Source: DATKAS01 sp963733765
Lineage (GTDB): Bacteria > Actinomycetota > Acidimicrobiia > Acidimicrobiales > DATKAS01
Length of the DNA: 64,000 nt
Direction of reading: 5' to 3'
Assembly: GCA_963733765.1 (NCBI GenBank)
Contig: CAVTEI010000003.1
Span: forward strand, 2,294,001-2,358,000
This document shows positions 46,696 through 54,817 of the stretch, in pieces; position 1 is the first letter of the stretch, and each line of letters starts with the position of its first letter. The translations under genes and the position numbers were made by a program. The notes beneath the pieces are model-generated. The model ran no database searches. It worked only from the letters and a program-made list of their open reading frames with translations, and was not told where the DNA came from.

Positions 46696-47619
46696 ATGCC
46701 AAGTAGCACCGCGCCGCGGATTGCTGTTGCGCCGGACTCAGCGCCCGCGTGGATGGCAGAGGCGGTCACCAGGGGCGGAGGCATGGTCACCCCGCTGGCC
46801 GACGCGCAAGCCCTGGTGTGGGGCAGCCCTACGAAGCCCGCCGCGCTCGCCGAGGTGCTCGAGCAAGCACCTCACCTCGAGTGGGTCCAGCTGCCGTGGG
46901 CGGGCATCGAGCCCTACATCGACGTCATTGACGACGATCGGCTGTGGACCTGTGCGAAGGGTGTCTACGCGGAGCCGGTTGCCGAGCTGGCCCTGGCGCT
47001 GGGACTCGCCGGGTTGCGCGGCCTCGCGACCTTCGGGCGCGCCACCAGTTGGGAGAAGCCCGCGGGCACCAACCTTCAAGGCGGACGGGTCACGATCCTC
47101 GGCGGCGGAGGCATCACCGAGGTCCTGCTGAGGTTGCTGGCCCCCTTCGACGCGCACGTGACCGTGGTGCGCAACCGGGTGCGACCGATGGACGGCGCCG
47201 ACGTCGTCGTCGAGGGTGAGCACCTCCACGACGCGCTCCCCGGGGCCGATCTCGTCGTGGTCGCCCTCGCCCTCACGCCCGACACCGAGGGGATCATCGG
47301 GCGAGACGAGCTCCGCCTCATGGAGCGCCACGCGTGGCTCGTGAATGTCGCCCGGGGGCGCCATGTCGTGACCGACGAGCTCGTGAAGGCTCTCGACGCC
47401 GCGGAGATCGGCGGGGCGGCGCTCGACGTGACCGAGCCGGAGCCACTGCCCGACGGCCATCCGCTCTGGACGACTGCGAACTGCATCATCACCCCCCATG
47501 TGGGCAACACGCCCGAGATGGCGACGCCGCTGCTGGCCGAGCGCATCACGACCAACGTTCGGCGCTTCGCGCACGGCGAGCAGCTGATCGGGCCGGTCGA
47601 CCTCGAGCTCGGATACTGA
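46696..47619 (+). CDS. D-isomer-specific 2-hydroxyacid dehydrogenase family protein
   Basis: 307 residues. NAD-binding fold: VTILGGGGITEVLLRLLAPF (about 132-151; the usual GxGxxG reads GGGGIT), NVARGRHVVTDELVKAL (about 216-232, catalytic Arg), ALDVTEPEPLPDGHPLW (about 241-257, Glu) and ITPHVGNTPEM (His about 266). Predicted to reduce a 2-oxoacid to a D-2-hydroxyacid or the reverse. It follows the transporter genes by 12 bp and may be cotranscribed with them, which would make it part of the amine or amino-acid catabolic unit. Substrate unknown. Confidence 0.86.
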   Translation: MPSSTAPRIAVAPDSAPAWMAEAVTRGGGMVTPLADAQALVWGSPTKPAALAEVLEQAPHLEWVQLPWAGIEPYIDVIDDDRLWTCAKGVYAEPVAELALALGLAGLRGLATFGRATSWEKPAGTNLQGGRVTILGGGGITEVLLRLLAPFDAHVTVVRNRVRPMDGADVVVEGEHLHDALPGADLVVVALALTPDTEGIIGRDELRLMERHAWLVNVARGRHVVTDELVKALDAAEIGGAALDVTEPEPLPDGHPLWTTANCIITPHVGNTPEMATPLLAERITTNVRRFAHGEQLIGPVDLELGY

Positions 47620-47622
47620 GTC

Positions 47623-48205
47623 GTGTCCCGCGACGACGCGGCCCGACAACCGACCCCGCTTCTCCTCGATGCGGACGCGCTCGCGGGGCTCCTCGCCGAT
47701 CCCCACCGCCGCGGCGTCGTAGCGGCGCTCATCCTGGGCGCGCACACTCTCGAGGACGTGCGCGTCCGCGACGGGGCTCGACGCAAGGGCGGCTGGGCGA
47801 GCACTCACCCGTCTCGTCAGCGCGGGCCTCGTCGAGCGCGCCGAGGACGGCACGCTGGCATTGTTGGCCGAGGCTTTTGCGTTGGCAGCGCGCGCCGCTG
47901 CGCCGATCGAGCGAGACGACGACGTCGGCGACGTCGATCCGGATGCTGCGAAAGTGCTTCGTGCTTTCGTACGCGATGGTCGCCTGTCGGGCATCCCGAC
48001 CTCGCGTACGAAGCGCCTGGTCGTCCTCGACATGCTGGCGCAGGAGTTCGAGCCGGGCGAGCGCTACAGCGAGGCGATGGTGAACCTCACGCTCGGCAGG
48101 TGGCATGCGGACACAGCGGCGCTGCGCCGCTACCTCGTCGACGAGGGCTTCCTCGACCGAGAGGCCGGCCAGTACTGGCGCATGGGCGGCACCGTCGACG
48201 GTTGA
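47623..48205 (+). CDS. DUF2087 HTH protein, with one frameshift
   Basis: About 194 residues. The N-terminal part (LLLDADALAGLLADPHRRGV, then the restored RALTRLVSAGLVERAEDGT) is an ArsR-like winged helix. The C-terminal DUF2087 domain reads LRAFVRDGRLSGIPTSRTKR, EFEPGERYSEAMVNLTLGRW and AALRRYLVDEGFLDREAGQYW. One extra base lies near 47760. Probably a DNA-binding regulator, but target and signal are unknown. GTG start 3 bp after the dehydrogenase stop; its stop is 27 bp before the PHO box of pstS. Confidence 0.75.
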
Positions 48206-48209
48206 GCCG

Positions 48210-48253
48210 GTTCGTCAAATCTTGGTGCCCCGTTCACTCCACGTTCACCATCG
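48210..48253 (+). promoter_or_regulatory. PHO box upstream of pstS
   Basis: Two adjacent 11-bp direct repeats, GTTCACTCCAC (48232-48242) and GTTCACCATCG (48243-48253), match the actinobacterial PhoP PHO-box unit (GTTCACC plus four bases). Two weaker units in register lie upstream: GTTCGTCAAAT (48210) and CTTGGTGCCCC (48221). A -10-like TACGTT sits at 48283. Predicts phosphate-starvation activation by PhoR-PhoP. Confidence 0.85.
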
Positions 48254-48325
48254 GGCCACTGCGTCGCCACTGCCGCTCCCTACGTTCAGGTCGACAGCGA
48301 TTCACCATCAGGGAGGCACGTGAAC

Positions 48326-49450
48326 ATGCGTCGATCGACACGCGGATTCGGCCTGGCGGCCGGCGTCCTGACTCTCGCGCTGCTCGGTGCAGCCTGCGGC
48401 GACGACAGCGACAGCGACGACACGAGTGCGACCACCGCCGATGGCGGCGCCAGCGGCTCAGCGAGCGCGGGAGGCGAGGGAGACCTCTCCGGCGACATCG
48501 TCGTCTCCGGCTCCTCCACGGTGGAGCCCATCTCCGCGGCAGTCGGTCGCAACTTCGCCGACGCCAACTCCGCTGTAGCCATCCAGGTGGACGGCCCTGG
48601 CACCGGTGACGGGTTCGCGAAGTTCTGCGCGGGCGAGACCGACATCTCCGATGCGTCCCGCCCGATCCGCGCCGAAGAGGTCGAGGCCTGCGAGGCCAAC
48701 GGCATCGAATTCGTCGAGCTGAAGGTCGCGATCGACGGGCTGTCCGTCATCACGTCGACGAACAATGCCGACGTCGAGTGCATGGCGTTCTCGGACCTGT
48801 ATGCGCTGCTCGGTCCCGACGCCACTGGCGTCGACAACTGGAGCGGCGCCACCTCGATCGCCGAGGCCAACGCAGGGACGCTGGGGACGGAGTTCGGCAC
48901 GAGCCACGCGCCCTACCCGGATGCGCCTCTCACGGTGACCGGTCCGGGCGAGGAGTCGGGCACGTTCGACTCGTTCGTCGAGATCGTGATCGCTCCAGTT
49001 GGTGACGCGCTCGGGATCGAGGACGCCACTGTGCGGCCGGACTACACCGCCTCACCGAACGACAACGTGATCATCGAGGGCATCTCCCAGAACGACACGT
49101 CGCTCGGCTGGGTGGGCTTCGCGTTCGTCGAGGAGAACCTCGACACGATCAAGCCTCTTCAGGTCGACGGCGGCGACGGGTGCATCGAGCCCACTGTCGA
49201 GACCATCGCCGACGGCACCTACCCCATCGCGCGTGACCTCTACATCTATGTGAACGCGGCCAAGGCCGAAGAGAACCCCGCGGTGGCGGGCTACGTCGAC
49301 TTCTACCTGTCGGAAGAGGGCCTTGGGGTCATCGGCCCCGATGTCGACGCCGGCCAGGTGCCCTACGTCCCGCTCGCCTCGGAAGACGTCGAGGCGACTA
49401 GGGCGGTCTGGGAGGCCCGCGAAACCGGCTCCCGAGATGGGGGAAACTGA
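48326..49450 (+). CDS. pstS: Phosphate ABC transporter, substrate-binding lipoprotein
   Basis: 374 residues from ATG 48326, nine bases after a GGGAGG ribosome-binding site; a GTG six bases earlier is too close to it. A lipoprotein signal (GLAAGVLTLALLGAACG) ends in a lipobox Cys about residue 23, then an Asp/Ser/Thr/Gly-rich linker. Phosphate-binding landmarks: DIVVSGSSTVEPIS (about 56-69), VQVDGPGTGDGF-like IQVDGPGTGDGFAKFCAGE (about 85-103) and PGEESGTFDSFVE (about 204-216). Captures phosphate outside the membrane. First gene of pstSCAB-phoU, under a PHO box. Confidence 0.94.
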   Translation: MRRSTRGFGLAAGVLTLALLGAACGDDSDSDDTSATTADGGASGSASAGGEGDLSGDIVVSGSSTVEPISAAVGRNFADANSAVAIQVDGPGTGDGFAKFCAGETDISDASRPIRAEEVEACEANGIEFVELKVAIDGLSVITSTNNADVECMAFSDLYALLGPDATGVDNWSGATSIAEANAGTLGTEFGTSHAPYPDAPLTVTGPGEESGTFDSFVEIVIAPVGDALGIEDATVRPDYTASPNDNVIIEGISQNDTSLGWVGFAFVEENLDTIKPLQVDGGDGCIEPTVETIADGTYPIARDLYIYVNAAKAEENPAVAGYVDFYLSEEGLGVIGPDVDAGQVPYVPLASEDVEATRAVWEARETGSRDGGN

Positions 49451-49508
49451 GCCGGACCGCTGACTGAACGCGTCCATGGCCGCCGACCAGTAGGAGGACC
49501 AACAGCTC

Positions 49509-50453
49509 ATGGCGCAAGCCCTGCTCGCGGAGCCGCCGGCGGCGGCCGTGAACCTTCGCACGTCTGATGCCCGTCGTCGCCGCGAGACTCGCATGCGCTG
49601 GCTCTTCAAGGCGGCGGCGATCTTCACCTTCGCGATCAGCATCGCGATCCTCTACATCCTCATCAAGGACGCGCTCGGGTTCTTCATCGACGTCCCCAAG
49701 GGCTCGCTCCTCGAGATCGGGTGGTTCCCCCGCCGGGGCATGTTCGATCTCCTCACCCTCTTCTACGGAAGCCTGATCATCGGTGCGATCGCGATGCTCG
49801 TCGCGGCGCCGATCGGGCTGGGGTCCGCGGTGTACCTCTCCGAGTACGCGCGGCCCCGGGTGCGGAGAGTGCTGAAGCCCACGCTCGAGCTCCTGGCGAG
49901 CATCCCGAGCGTGGTGCTCGGGTACTTCGCGATCAGCTTCATCAACCCCGATCTCGTGACGCGGTTCTTCCCGTCGGCGAACCATGCGTTCACGCTCCTC
50001 GCCGCGGGACTGGCGGTGGGGTTGCTGACGACGCCGCTCGTCGCCTCGGTCGCGGAGGACGCGCTGCGGGCCGTGCCGCGAGAGCTTCGCGAAGCGTCGT
50101 TCGGCATCGGCGCGCGACGATCGACGACTGCCGTGAGGGTGGTCTTCCCCGCGGCGATCTCCGGCATCATGGCCGCCCTCTTGCTCGGCATCGCGCGCGC
50201 CGTGGGTGAGACGATGGTCGTGGCGATCGCCGCCGGCGCCGTGGGCGGCGGCCTGCGCACGCTCGACCCGCTCGGTCCCGGCCAGACGCTCACTGCGGCC
50301 ATGGCGGCGTTGGGCTTCGGCTCCGATCAGGTCGCGGGCAACGATCTCGCCTTCCAGAGCTTGTACTTCCTCGGCTTCCTGCTGTTCCTGTTCACGCTGG
50401 CTCTGAACCTCTTGGGCGACAAGCTCGTGCGTCGTCTGCGTGAGGAGTACTGA
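49509..50453 (+). CDS. pstC: Phosphate ABC transporter permease
   Basis: 314 residues, ATG with a strong GTAGGAGGA upstream. Six predicted helices (FTFAISIAILYILIKDALGF is the first). Landmarks: YLSEYARPRVRRVLKPTLELL (about 110-130), PSVVLGYFAI and REASFGIGARRSTTAVRVV (EAA loop, about 190-208). Pairs with PstA to form the phosphate channel. It begins 58 bp after pstS and overlaps pstA by one base. Confidence 0.93.
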   Translation: MAQALLAEPPAAAVNLRTSDARRRRETRMRWLFKAAAIFTFAISIAILYILIKDALGFFIDVPKGSLLEIGWFPRRGMFDLLTLFYGSLIIGAIAMLVAAPIGLGSAVYLSEYARPRVRRVLKPTLELLASIPSVVLGYFAISFINPDLVTRFFPSANHAFTLLAAGLAVGLLTTPLVASVAEDALRAVPRELREASFGIGARRSTTAVRVVFPAAISGIMAALLLGIARAVGETMVVAIAAGAVGGGLRTLDPLGPGQTLTAAMAALGFGSDQVAGNDLAFQSLYFLGFLLFLFTLALNLLGDKLVRRLREEY

Positions 50454-51403
50454 TGACGCTCCTGAGCAATCCTGCTGCGGTCGGGGGGCGAACTGCCTCC
50501 CAGGAAGTCGAGCGTCAGCTCCGCGGCCAGCAGCGCCACGTCGGCGGCACGCTCTTCGCAGTCCTCCTCTTCGCGTGCCTGGTGTTCGCCATGCTCGCCT
50601 TGCTCACGCTGCTCGTCGACATCGTCCGCCGAGCCGAGCCTGTCCTGACAGATCGCTTCGGCGACTTCCTCACGTCGGGGACGGACTCGTCGAGCGCGTC
50701 GAGCGCCGGAGTGTGGCAGGGCATCAAGGGCACGATCATGATCGCCGTCATCGTCGCCCTCGTCGCTTTTCCCCTCGGCGTCGCGTGCGCGGTGTATCTC
50801 GAGGAGTATGCGCCTCGATCGCGTCTGGCTCGGTTCGCGCGCATCAACGTCCGCAACCTCGCGGGTGTGCCCTCGATCGTGTACGGCATTCTCGGGTTGG
50901 CCATCTTCGTGAAGTACCTGCGCCCCGTCACGGGTGGTGCCACGGTCTTCGCGGGCGGCCTCGCGCTTGCCGTGCTCGTGTTGCCGATCGTCGTCATCAC
51001 TGCGTCAGAAGCACTGCGAGCCGTACCGAGCTATATCCGCGAGGGCGCGTTTGGTGTCGGGGCCACGCGGTGGGAGGTGGTGCGCAGCCATGTGCTCCCG
51101 GCGGCCGGACCAGGGATCCTCACGGGCACCGTGCTCGCCCTTGCCCGCGCCCTCGGCGAGGCCGCCCCGATCCTTCTTGTGGGCGCGGCGACCGGACTTC
51201 TCATCACCGGCGAGAAGAACCTCATCGAGCAGCTCGGGGGCGGCTTCACTGCGATGCCGGTCGTCATCTTCTCTTACGCGCGGCAGACTGGCGAAGACTT
51301 TCGGGCTGTCACCGCCGCCGCCTCGTTGGTGCTCGTCGTGCTGATCTTGCTGATCAACGGCTTCGCCATCTGGTTGCGCAACCGCTACGAGCGAAAGTGG
51401 TGA
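50453..51403 (+). CDS. pstA: Phosphate ABC transporter permease
   Basis: 316 residues, ATG sharing one base with the pstC stop. Membrane helices begin with LFAVLLFACLVFAMLALLTL. Landmarks: GVACAVYLEEYAPRSRLARF (about 107-126), GVPSIVYGILGLAIF, and the EAA loop REGAFGVGATRWEVVRSHVL (about 196-215). Second subunit of the phosphate channel. Confidence 0.94.
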   Translation: MTLLSNPAAVGGRTASQEVERQLRGQQRHVGGTLFAVLLFACLVFAMLALLTLLVDIVRRAEPVLTDRFGDFLTSGTDSSSASSAGVWQGIKGTIMIAVIVALVAFPLGVACAVYLEEYAPRSRLARFARINVRNLAGVPSIVYGILGLAIFVKYLRPVTGGATVFAGGLALAVLVLPIVVITASEALRAVPSYIREGAFGVGATRWEVVRSHVLPAAGPGILTGTVLALARALGEAAPILLVGAATGLLITGEKNLIEQLGGGFTAMPVVIFSYARQTGEDFRAVTAAASLVLVVLILLINGFAIWLRNRYERKW

Positions 51404-51405
51404 GG

Positions 51406-52314
51406 ATGGAGACTACGGAGACCCCCGAGCCCCCCGTCGTCGACGCACCGCCGATCGACCCATCCGAACCCGGACTCGTCCAGTCGATCCAGGTCAAGGA
51501 GAGCGCGCCGGACCCGGCTGCCGCGGACCGCGAGGTGGTGTTCGAGGCCCGTCAGATGAGCGTGTACTACGGGACGTTCCGCGCCGTTCGCCATGTCGAG
51601 CTCGATGTGCGCAAGGGAGAGATCACCGCGTTCATCGGGCCGTCCGGTTGCGGCAAGTCGACGGTGCTCCGATGCTTCAACCGCATGAACGACCTCATCG
51701 AGGGCGCGCGGATGGAGGGCAGCCTGACCTATCACGGTGTCGATCTGTACGGCCGTGACGTCGACCCTGTGGAAGTGCGCCGGCGCGTCGGCATGGTGTT
51801 CCAGAAACCGAATCCGTTTCCCAAGACGATCTACGACAACATCGCCTTCGGCCCGCGCATCGGCGGCGTCAAGAAGAAGTCGCAGCTCGACGACATCGTG
51901 GAACGCTCCTTGAAGGGCGCAGCGCTCTGGGAGGAGGTAAAGGATCGCCTCCGCGCCTCCGCGATGAGCCTCTCCGGCGGTCAGCAGCAACGTCTATGCA
52001 TCGCACGGGCCGTGGCAGTCGAGCCCGACGTCATCCTGATGGACGAGCCGTGCTCGGCTCTCGACCCCATCGCCACCGCGCGCATCGAGGACCTGATGCA
52101 GGAGATGAAGAAGGAATTCACGATCGTCATCGTGACCCACAACATGCAGCAGGCGGCACGAGTGAGCGATCGCACCGCCTTCTTCACGACGGAGCTCAGC
52201 ACCGAAGGCGATCGTCGCACCGGCCTGCTCGTGGAGTTCGACTACACGAACAAGATCTTCTCGAACCCGTCCGACACCCGCACCGAGATGTACGTCACTG
52301 GCCGCTTCGGATGA
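51406..52314 (+). CDS. pstB: Phosphate ABC transporter ATP-binding protein
   Basis: 302 residues, with an unusual 45-residue acidic/Pro-rich N-terminal extension before the ATPase domain (ETPEPPVVDAPPIDPSEPG). Walker A GPSGCGKSTVLRCFNRMNDL (about 78-97), Q-loop MVFQKPNPFPKTIYDNIAFG, signature SLSGGQQQRLCIARA (about 191-205), Walker B VILMDEPCSALDPIATARIE and IVTHNMQQAARVSDRTAFF. The RCFNRMNDL block is specific to PstB. ATG 51406 is used; an in-frame GTG at 51400 overlaps the pstA stop. phoU overlaps its end (ATGA). Confidence 0.95.
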   Translation: METTETPEPPVVDAPPIDPSEPGLVQSIQVKESAPDPAAADREVVFEARQMSVYYGTFRAVRHVELDVRKGEITAFIGPSGCGKSTVLRCFNRMNDLIEGARMEGSLTYHGVDLYGRDVDPVEVRRRVGMVFQKPNPFPKTIYDNIAFGPRIGGVKKKSQLDDIVERSLKGAALWEEVKDRLRASAMSLSGGQQQRLCIARAVAVEPDVILMDEPCSALDPIATARIEDLMQEMKKEFTIVIVTHNMQQAARVSDRTAFFTTELSTEGDRRTGLLVEFDYTNKIFSNPSDTRTEMYVTGRFG

Positions 52315-53018
52315 CCGAGGAAGCGCGCAAGAACTACCACCACGAGCTCGATTCGATTCGAGCCGAGGTGCTGCTGCTCGCGCAAAAGGTCACCGGGATG
52401 ATCCCGCAGGGCACCGACGTCTTGCTTCTCGGAGATCTCACCGCGGCGGACGATCTCATTCGGGTCAACGACGAGGTCGAAGCTGCCGCGACCGTCCTCG
52501 AGGAGCGGTGCTACGAGTTGCTGGCGCTCCAAGCGCCGGTGGCGGGCGACCTCCGAGTGATCGTGGCGTCGACGAAGATCGTCGCCGAGATCGATCGATC
52601 CGCCGGCCTCGTCGTCAACATCTCCAAGGCCGCGCGCCGCCTCTACGGCATGCACATCGATCCGAGGCTCACCGCGATCCTCACGAACATGGGCCGTCAG
52701 GCGCATCAACTCTTCCGCTTCGCGACGGACGCCTTCGCCGACGCCGATGCGCCGCTCGCCGCTGCGCTCGACGACATCGACGACAACCTCGACCGGCTTC
52801 AGGTCGATCTCATCCAGGCGATCTTCGAAAGCCACGCTGACGGCCGCGTCGACTTGCCGGTCGCAGTGCAGCTTGCGCTTGTCTGTCGCTTTTACGAGCG
52901 CATCGGTGACCATGCCGTCAACATCGGCGAACGGGTGCGCTACATGGTGACGGGCTGGATGCCCGAGCGCGAGAAACGCAGGGAGCTCAGGACGCGTCCA
53001 TCGACGTTTCCTAGGTGA
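52311..53018 (+). CDS. phoU: Phosphate signalling protein PhoU
   Basis: 235 residues. Helical protein of two repeated three-helix bundles that links the Pst transporter to the PhoR/PhoP system and damps the response when phosphate is ample. Seen: the metal-binding E-x-x-x-D-type motif regions AEIDRSAGLVVNISKAAR (about 98-115) and CRFYERIGDHAVNIGERVRY (about 193-212), typical of PhoU. The ATG overlaps the pstB stop, giving the common pstSCAB-phoU order. Confidence 0.93.
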   Translation: MTEEARKNYHHELDSIRAEVLLLAQKVTGMIPQGTDVLLLGDLTAADDLIRVNDEVEAAATVLEERCYELLALQAPVAGDLRVIVASTKIVAEIDRSAGLVVNISKAARRLYGMHIDPRLTAILTNMGRQAHQLFRFATDAFADADAPLAAALDDIDDNLDRLQVDLIQAIFESHADGRVDLPVAVQLALVCRFYERIGDHAVNIGERVRYMVTGWMPEREKRRELRTRPSTFPR

Positions 53019-53054
53019 ACGCTGGTCGGCCCAGCTCCGTAGTTTGCTTCTGTC

Positions 53055-53780
53055 ATGCGAAAGCTGTTGATCGGCCTCGGTGTTGTCGTCGTCCTCGTCG
53101 TCGGCGGGCTGGTCGCCGCGTACTTCGCGTTCTTCAACGAGGACTCGCCGCCTCCGTTGACTTTGAGCACCGGTACCACCGTGGCGGCCAGCGACGGGAC
53201 CACGGCACCGGCGACGACCGCCGCTCCCGTGACGCCCGACACGCTCGCCGCCGACTGGACCGTCGCTGAGGGCTCGGTCGCCGGCTATCGAGTGCGCGAG
53301 AAGCTGGCCCAGCTGCCCGCGAAGAGCGACGCGGTCGGACGCACCAACGATGTGACAGGCAGGGTCGTCATCGAGGGAGAGGGCGACGCGCTGGCGGTGA
53401 CCACGGTCGACCTCACCGTCGATGTGACCACCCTCCTCAGCGACAGCGATCGACGGGACGGCCAGCTCCAGCAGCGCGGCCTCGAGACGGCCAAGTTCCC
53501 GACGGCGACGTTCGTGCTCACTCAGCCGATCGCGATCCCGCCTGAGGCGCTGACGGGCAGTCCCGTCACGGTCGATGCCACTGGCGACATGACGATCCAC
53601 GGTGTGACGAAGAGCGTCACCATCCCGATCGACGCGCAGCTGAACGCCGACCAGATCGAGCTCGTCGGCTCGCTCTTCTTCCCGATGGCGGACTTCGCGA
53701 TCCAGCCACCGAGCTTCGCCGGCATCGTCGACGTCGATCCCGACGCGACGCTCGAGTTCCAGCTGTTCCTCGTCCGGTAG
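53055..53780 (+). CDS. YceI-family protein with signal anchor
   Basis: 241 residues. An N-terminal hydrophobic helix (LLIGLGVVVVLVVGGLVAAYFAFF, residues 4-27) is followed by a Thr/Ala-rich linker and a YceI-like lipocalin fold (about 68-241): WTVAEGSVAGYRVREKL, then VTGRVVIEG, LQQRGLETAKFPTATFVLTQ (about 137-156) and MTIHGVTKSVTIPI. YceI proteins bind isoprenoid or other lipids outside the cytoplasm. Anchored or secreted; role unknown. It stands 36 bp after phoU and may be read through from the pst operon. Confidence 0.88.
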   Translation: MRKLLIGLGVVVVLVVGGLVAAYFAFFNEDSPPPLTLSTGTTVAASDGTTAPATTAAPVTPDTLAADWTVAEGSVAGYRVREKLAQLPAKSDAVGRTNDVTGRVVIEGEGDALAVTTVDLTVDVTTLLSDSDRRDGQLQQRGLETAKFPTATFVLTQPIAIPPEALTGSPVTVDATGDMTIHGVTKSVTIPIDAQLNADQIELVGSLFFPMADFAIQPPSFAGIVDVDPDATLEFQLFLVR

Positions 53781-53808
53781 CACCCGACCGGGCAGTACCG
53801 TTCGAGGC

Positions 53809-54432
53809 CTGACCCACTACGACCGACTCGGGGTTCAGCCCACTGCGACGGCGGACCAGATCCGCCACGCGTACCGTCAGCGTGCCCGCGCGTTTCATCC
53901 TGATCGCCAGTCCGGCCGCAGCGTCCCGGAGCAGCAGCGAGCGGCGGCCGAGATGGCAGCGCTCAACGAGGCCTGGCGAGTGCTGGGCGATCCCACGCGC
54001 CGGCGCCAGTACGACCATGCGCAAGCCGAGCCTGTCCGCGTCGTGCGTCCGACACCCCCTCCCTCGGCGTCGACGACGCCACCAGCAGCTGACAGCGACC
54101 ATGGTGTGGACGCCGTGACCCACGTGGTGCGCGGCGCCCCGCTGCTCGCAATGCTCTTCGTCCTGCTGCTCATCTTCGTGATCACCGCATTCGCTTCCCG
54201 CGGCGCGCGCGACGAGCCCGAGACGCGGGGGAGCGACGGCATCGTCGAGATCGGATCGTGCTTGGCGCTCGCAACCGGCCAGCCGGTGATCGAGGTTCCG
54301 TGTACGGAACCTCACGACGGGAGGGCGGCGGCGATCATCCCCCTCGACCTCTCGTGTCCGGCCGACACCGAGTACTTCGTCGCGCCGGGCGGCTCCGCTC
54401 GCGTGTGCGTTCGGGCAGAGGAGGTCCCATGA
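53809..54432 (+). CDS. J-domain membrane protein, probable CTG start
   Basis: About 207 residues. The J domain (residues 2-68) reads THYDRLGVQPTATADQIRHA, AYRQRARAFHPDR with the HPD motif, and LNEAWRVLGDPTRRRQYD. A Pro-rich linker, one membrane helix (LLAMLFVLLLIFVITAFAS) and a Cys-containing C-terminal domain follow (SCLALATG, VPCTEPHDG, LSCPADTEYF). No ATG, GTG or TTG in this frame lies upstream of the J domain; the first common start (ATG 53953) would delete HPD. CTG 53809 is therefore chosen; a -10-like TACCGT lies seven bases before it. Likely a DnaK cochaperone at the membrane. Confidence 0.72.
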   Translation: MTHYDRLGVQPTATADQIRHAYRQRARAFHPDRQSGRSVPEQQRAAAEMAALNEAWRVLGDPTRRRQYDHAQAEPVRVVRPTPPPSASTTPPAADSDHGVDAVTHVVRGAPLLAMLFVLLLIFVITAFASRGARDEPETRGSDGIVEIGSCLALATGQPVIEVPCTEPHDGRAAAIIPLDLSCPADTEYFVAPGGSARVCVRAEEVP

Positions 54433-54806
54433 CGGTTGTGAAGGTGACTGGCCTCGACCACATCGTGCTCGTCGTCGCGGACGTCGAGCGCTCCCTCGCC
54501 TGGTACGAGGACCGGTTCGGGATGGAGCCGCTCCGCGTGGATCAGTGGCGCCGGGGGGAAGCGCCGTTCCCGTCACTGCGGGTCAACGACGGGATGATCA
54601 TCGACCTCATCCCGGGGCCGCGCGCGGGTGAGAACGTCGATCACTTCTGCCTCGTCGTCGACACCGACGACCTCGAACCCCTCGTGGCGTCGGGCCGGTT
54701 CGACCTGGTCGAGGGTCCGAGTGTCCGCTGGGGGGCGCGAGGCGACGGGATGAGCATCTACGTCCGCGACCCGGACGGGAATGTCGTCGAGCTGCGCCAC
54801 TACTAA
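54429..54806 (+). CDS. VOC-superfamily (glyoxalase-like) protein, single domain
   Basis: 125 residues; ATG overlaps the J-domain gene stop (ATGA). One glyoxalase fold: GLDHIVLVVADVERSLAWYE (about 8-27), FPSLRVNDGMIIDLIPG and DHFCLVVDTDDLEPL, ending in YVRDPDGNVVELRHY (about 111-125). Candidate metal ligands are His10, His71 and Glu122. Similar small VOC proteins include virulence-type and fosfomycin-resistance-like members; no substrate can be assigned. Confidence 0.87.
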   Translation: MTVVKVTGLDHIVLVVADVERSLAWYEDRFGMEPLRVDQWRRGEAPFPSLRVNDGMIIDLIPGPRAGENVDHFCLVVDTDDLEPLVASGRFDLVEGPSVRWGARGDGMSIYVRDPDGNVVELRHY

Positions 54807-54817
54807 CGTCGGCCGCG

